A stretch of 64,000 nt of DNA. Origin: DATMBF01 sp035559595 (GTDB lineage Bacteria > Bacteroidota > Ignavibacteria > UBA10030). Position 1 is the stretch's first letter. Every line of letters starts with the position of its first letter. The notes beneath the pieces are model-generated. The model ran no database searches. It was not told where the DNA came from and saw only the letters and a list, made by a program, of their open reading frames with translations. A program made the position numbers and the translations under genes. This document shows, piece after piece, positions 60,799 to 64,000 of the stretch. The stretch lies in NCBI GenBank assembly GCA_035559595.1, contig DATMBF010000005.1, positions 124,001 to 188,000 on the forward strand, in the 5' to 3' direction.

Positions 60799-63057
60799 AT
60801 GCTCACGAACGCCTTTGGGCGCTCGGTTGTTGTAGATATCGGCAATGACCCCATGTTGAATGGCGAATACAAATCGAAGCTTGAGGCACTGTTAGCGGCG
60901 TGTCAGAAGAATCTGAAAACGGTCGACACAGACCTTATCTCACGCGCTTTTCAAATGAGCATCGAAGCTCACAAACATGATCTACGAGCTTCTGGCGAGC
61001 CGTACTTCACGCATCCGTACGAAGTGGCAATGATCGTCGCGAAGGAGATTCCGCTTGATGATGTCTCTGTTGCGAGCGCACTTCTCCATGATGTTGTCGA
61101 GGATACTCGGTTTGAGTTGAAGGACATCCGGGCGGAGTTCGGCGACACGATTGCCGACATCGTTGATGGTGCGACGAAGATCACGGATATCTTTCGAAGC
61201 CATGAGGTCACACAGGCCGAGAGCTATCGGAAGCTGCTCCTCTCCATGGTCAACGATATCCGCGTCATGTTGGTTAAGTTTGCGGACCGACTTCACAACA
61301 TGCGCACGTTGGAGTTCCTTCCTGCTGAAAAACAGCAACGCCTTGCCAAAGAAACTCTCGAGATCTATGCTCCATTTGCGCATCGCTTTGGTTTGGCCAA
61401 AATCAAATGGGAGCTTGAGGATCTTGCCTTCAAATCCCTCCATCGTCAGGAGTACGATGAAATAGCACGGCAGGTGAAATCCAGACGCCGCGAGCGAGAG
61501 CATTATATCAAAAAGTTCGTCGCACCAATCGGCAAACGACTGAAAGAAGAGGGAATCAAGTTTGAAATCGAAGGACGACCCAAGCATCTTTACAGCATCT
61601 TTCAGAAAATGCAGAAACGGGGGAAGCCGCTAGATGAGATCTATGATCTTTTTGCAGTCCGGTTCGTTCTCGACACCGACGACAACAATGAATGCTTCAT
61701 CGTTTACGGAATTGTCTCCGAGCTCTACAAGCCCATCCCGGAACGCTTCAAGAACTACATCTCTGTCCCCAAAAAGAATGGATACCAATCGATTCACACG
61801 ACTGTCGTAGGTCCGGAAGGAAAGCTGGTCGAGGTGCAGATCCGGACAAAGAAGATGCATGAGATTGCCGAGAAGGGTGTCGCCGCTCACTGGATGTACA
61901 AGGAGAGCAAGTCATCGCTGGATGAAGAACTGGAAAGCTGGATCAGCTGGGTGCGTGAGATTTTTGAGCAGAAGAGCGACGATACGTCGAAGGAACTCAT
62001 GGAGAGCTTTAAGCTCAACCTCTATCAGGATGAGATCTATGTTTTCACGCCAAAAGGGGATCTCAAAATCCTTCCTCGTAATGCAACTCCCGTCGATTTT
62101 GCCTTCGAGATTCACTCAAATGTCGGATTTCACTGCCTTGGCGCCAAAGTCAACGGTCGCATTGTTCCTTTAAACACCCTTCTCCGAAGCGGTGATCAGG
62201 TTGAGATTATCACGTCGAAGAATCAGACGCCGAATCCCGACTGGGAGAAGTTCGTCGTCACGCACAAGGCAAAGTCACAGATTCGAAAATGGATTCGTGA
62301 CGAAATCAGGAAGAAAGCGGAGATGGGGAAAGAGCTGTGGGAAAAGAAACTGAAGCGCCATAAGTTTCGCATTGCAGAGGATGAGCTGGTGAAGTTTATT
62401 CACAGTATGAAGATCGAAAACCTGCAGGCTTTTCATCTTGCCCTTGTTGAAGAAAAAGTCGATCCCGATGCAATCATTGAGCAGCTTATCGTCAGGGCAA
62501 AGCACCCTGAATCCGCTGATGGCCAGAACCAAGCTGCTGAGTCAAAGTCCCTGTTCAGCAGATTTGTCTCCAGCGCTCGTGAGATTGCGAGCGGAATTTC
62601 TATCTTGGGGACAAGCGACAGTTTCATGCACCAATACGCAAAGTGCTGCAATCCGATTCCCGGCGACCCTATCGTTGGATTCGTCACTGTGGGAGAGGGG
62701 ATTCGGATTCATCGGAAGGATTGCCGTAATGTGATCTCCTTGCGTCTGGCAGAGAGCGAGCGACTGGTCGAAGTCAGTTGGCCGGCTACGAATGGGTCGG
62801 AGTTTCTTGCCGCTATCCACATTGCCGGAAAGGATCGACCGGGTTTGCTCAGCGATGTTACCCACGCCATCTCCACCTATCAGAATACGAATATCCGGAG
62901 CGTCAACATAGATTCGAAAGGGGCAATGTTTGATGGTCAGATCATTCTCTATGTAAAGAATACAGACCATCTCGCGCGGCTCATGGATCGTATCCGAAAA
63001 GTGGCGGGCATTACGGATGTCGAGCGATTCCTCGGCCAGGATCGAGTTCCCCAATAA
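60799..63057 (+). CDS. rel: bifunctional (p)ppGpp synthetase/hydrolase Rel/SpoT
   Basis: A 752-residue long RelA/SpoT homologue controlling the stringent response. Order: HD hydrolase domain with YFTHPYEVA and ALLHDVVEDT (about 50-200), synthetase domain (about 240-370, with FKNYISVPKKNGYQSIHT and VEVQIRTKKMHEIAEKGVAAH), TGS (about 405-470, IYVFTPKGDLKILPR), a helical/zinc-finger region with YAKCCNPIPGDPIVGF, and a C-terminal ACT domain (about 675-750). Both catalytic domains keep their key residues, so synthesis and hydrolysis are expected. Confidence 0.97.
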   Translation: MLTNAFGRSVVVDIGNDPMLNGEYKSKLEALLAACQKNLKTVDTDLISRAFQMSIEAHKHDLRASGEPYFTHPYEVAMIVAKEIPLDDVSVASALLHDVVEDTRFELKDIRAEFGDTIADIVDGATKITDIFRSHEVTQAESYRKLLLSMVNDIRVMLVKFADRLHNMRTLEFLPAEKQQRLAKETLEIYAPFAHRFGLAKIKWELEDLAFKSLHRQEYDEIARQVKSRRREREHYIKKFVAPIGKRLKEEGIKFEIEGRPKHLYSIFQKMQKRGKPLDEIYDLFAVRFVLDTDDNNECFIVYGIVSELYKPIPERFKNYISVPKKNGYQSIHTTVVGPEGKLVEVQIRTKKMHEIAEKGVAAHWMYKESKSSLDEELESWISWVREIFEQKSDDTSKELMESFKLNLYQDEIYVFTPKGDLKILPRNATPVDFAFEIHSNVGFHCLGAKVNGRIVPLNTLLRSGDQVEIITSKNQTPNPDWEKFVVTHKAKSQIRKWIRDEIRKKAEMGKELWEKKLKRHKFRIAEDELVKFIHSMKIENLQAFHLALVEEKVDPDAIIEQLIVRAKHPESADGQNQAAESKSLFSRFVSSAREIASGISILGTSDSFMHQYAKCCNPIPGDPIVGFVTVGEGIRIHRKDCRNVISLRLAESERLVEVSWPATNGSEFLAAIHIAGKDRPGLLSDVTHAISTYQNTNIRSVNIDSKGAMFDGQIILYVKNTDHLARLMDRIRKVAGITDVERFLGQDRVPQ

Positions 63058-63081
63058 TGGGCATTCTCACCACTTGACAGT

Positions 63082-63402
63082 TTGAAAACCTATACCAAAA
63101 AAGATATCGCTGTAAGGGTTGCCCAGGCCTTGGGTCAACCTCACGCTGTCGCGAAACGATGGGTGGACAGTGTATTCAATGCCTTGCGGGCCACGATGAT
63201 GAACGGGGATGATGAGCTCAGGATCGAGGTAAGAGAGTTCGGAGTTTTTGAGATCAAGAAAACGAAATCTAAGCCGAAAGCTCGCAATCCAAGAACAGGG
63301 GAGATCATCGTTGTACCACCGCATCGGAAATCTCATTTCAAGCCGGGCAAGATTCTCAAGCAATATCTGTCGAAAGCAACGTCCGACGAATCGAAAGAAT
63401 GA
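63082..63402 (+). CDS. HU/IHF-family DNA-binding protein
   Basis: A 106-residue histone-like protein. The dimerising helices (KKDIAVRVAQALG, VDSVFNALRATM), the FGVFEI strand and the beta-arm ARNPRTGEIIVVPPHR, with the intercalating Pro, are all present; the C-terminus is extended by about ten residues. The only possible start is a TTG at 63082, as no in-frame ATG or GTG lies between it and an upstream stop. This predicts modest translation for a nucleoid protein. It overlaps ruvX by the ATGA arrangement. Confidence 0.93.
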   Translation: MKTYTKKDIAVRVAQALGQPHAVAKRWVDSVFNALRATMMNGDDELRIEVREFGVFEIKKTKSKPKARNPRTGEIIVVPPHRKSHFKPGKILKQYLSKATSDESKE

Positions 63403-63839
63403 CAACACAGCAGACGCGTCTCCTTGGTATTGATTACGGAACGAAACGAATTGGGCTTTCGTTGAGCGACCCGCTGAGAATCACAGCACAACCGTTCGAA
63501 ACAGTGGCAAACGACTCCAAATTGTGGAATCGTTTGCGTGAAATCATTCATCAGCAGGAGGTCGAGTTTGTGGTTGTCGGCATGCCTCTCAACCTCAAAG
63601 GGGAACAAGCAATGAAAGCGAGAGAGGTTGAGTCCTTCATTCAACGACTGAAATTGGAGATTGGTTGCAAAGTTGTTGCGTGGGATGAGCGGTTTACGAG
63701 TAGTATTGCGCAGGAGTCTATGTTGAGGATGGGGACCAAGAAGAAGGACCGGCGGCAGAAAGGTCGCATCGATTCAATGGCTGCAGCGATAATGCTCCAG
63801 GGATTTCTCGACAGCACAAAAGTCTCGCTGAGCTGTTAA
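63399..63839 (+). CDS. ruvX: RuvX/YqgF-family Holliday junction resolvase-like nuclease
   Basis: A 146-residue RNase H-fold protein. LGIDYGTKRIGLSLSD bears the first catalytic Asp, VVGMPLNLKG is the second strand, and WDERFTSSIAQ plus RIDSMAAAIMLQ carry the other acidic residues. Known members process the 5' end of pre-16S rRNA or resolve junctions. Complete. Confidence 0.95.
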   Translation: MTTQQTRLLGIDYGTKRIGLSLSDPLRITAQPFETVANDSKLWNRLREIIHQQEVEFVVVGMPLNLKGEQAMKAREVESFIQRLKLEIGCKVVAWDERFTSSIAQESMLRMGTKKKDRRQKGRIDSMAAAIMLQGFLDSTKVSLSC

Positions 63840-63840
63840 A

Positions 63841-64000
63841 ATGGAATATCATCATGGAGAAGGGCATCCCCGGCCCCCTCGATCGTGGTACAGTCCGGTT
63901 GTTGACTGGATTGCTCGAAACAAAATCATTTCGCTGTTCACGGTTACGTTTCTCGTTCTCGCGATCGATCTTCTTACCCTTCCCTACGGAGAAATCGAAA
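63841..64000 (+). CDS. partial gene, N-terminus of a membrane-anchored protein
   Basis: The last 160 nt encode 53 residues and run off the window. A basic, His/Pro-rich cytoplasmic start (MEYHHGEGHPRPPRSW) leads to one membrane helix (about 27-47, ISLFTVTFLVLAIDLLTLP). A single-pass N-terminus followed by LPYGEIE resembles biosynthetic peptidoglycan glycosyltransferases or penicillin-binding proteins, but too little is present to name it. The ATG lies one base after the ruvX stop. Confidence 0.6.
   Translation, partial: MEYHHGEGHPRPPRSWYSPVVDWIARNKIISLFTVTFLVLAIDLLTLPYGEIE

Overview
The window (about half G+C, densely coded, mostly on the + strand) looks like a chromosomal segment of a Gram-negative bacterium of the Bacteroidota/Chlorobiota/Ignavibacteriota (FCB) group, most probably an Ignavibacteria-like lineage. 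Three things point there. Two huge secreted proteins end in the type IX secretion (T9SS) sorting domain with the YPNPFNPET motif. Bacillithiol genes bshA and bshB1 are present. The Suf operon is of the SufBCDSU type led by an Rrf2 regulator. Candidate promoters are TTGnnn - 16/17 nt - TAnnnT, not the divergent Bacteroidetes -33/-7 type. This assignment is inference; no rRNA gene is present. I see no insertion sequence, prophage or CRISPR array.

Layout. 1-3.1 kb (- strand): HAMP adenylate/guanylate cyclase, a DinB-family protein and bshB1. 3.3-11.1 kb (+): xseA-xseB-dxs-Gfo/Idh-SAM hydrolase-ribD-ribE-unknown, a housekeeping operon for DNA repair, isoprenoids and riboflavin. 11.2-11.8 kb: secG, tRNA-Lys, tRNA-Leu, then a decayed GIY-YIG nuclease remnant. 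12.1-16.1 kb: predicted outer-membrane barrel plus small lipoprotein. 16.3-20.1 kb: uvrD/pcrA converging on bshA and a PD-(D/E)XK-like protein. 20.3-27.4 kb: complete suf operon (rrf2-unknown-sufB-C-D-S-U-A-T) with promoter, leader hairpin and terminator. 27.5-33.5 kb: PuuD-like membrane protein, M28 peptidase, zinc-ribbon microprotein, folP, a GT2, pcm, miaA and tRNA-Pro, closed by facing terminators. 33.5-35.7 kb (-): CHASE2 adenylate cyclase.

36.2-56.1 kb is the distinctive part: a thioredoxin-like protein, two small CsgG/LpoB-like proteins, a 3155-residue T9SS cargo with three predicted seven-bladed propellers, a CsgG-transglutaminase-TPR fusion, and a second T9SS cargo of 1863 residues sharing about 680 C-terminal residues with the first. 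The thioredoxin-to-fusion run has gaps of 33-57 nt and is probably one 14-kb operon. The intergenic region that separates it from the divergent cyclase holds a CRP-like palindrome about 42 bp upstream of a predicted start site, suggesting cAMP control of the surface module.

56.3-64.0 kb (+): der, a CoA-disulfide-reductase-like flavoprotein, upp, a TPR protein, rel/spoT, an HU/IHF-family protein, ruvX and the start of a truncated membrane-anchored gene.
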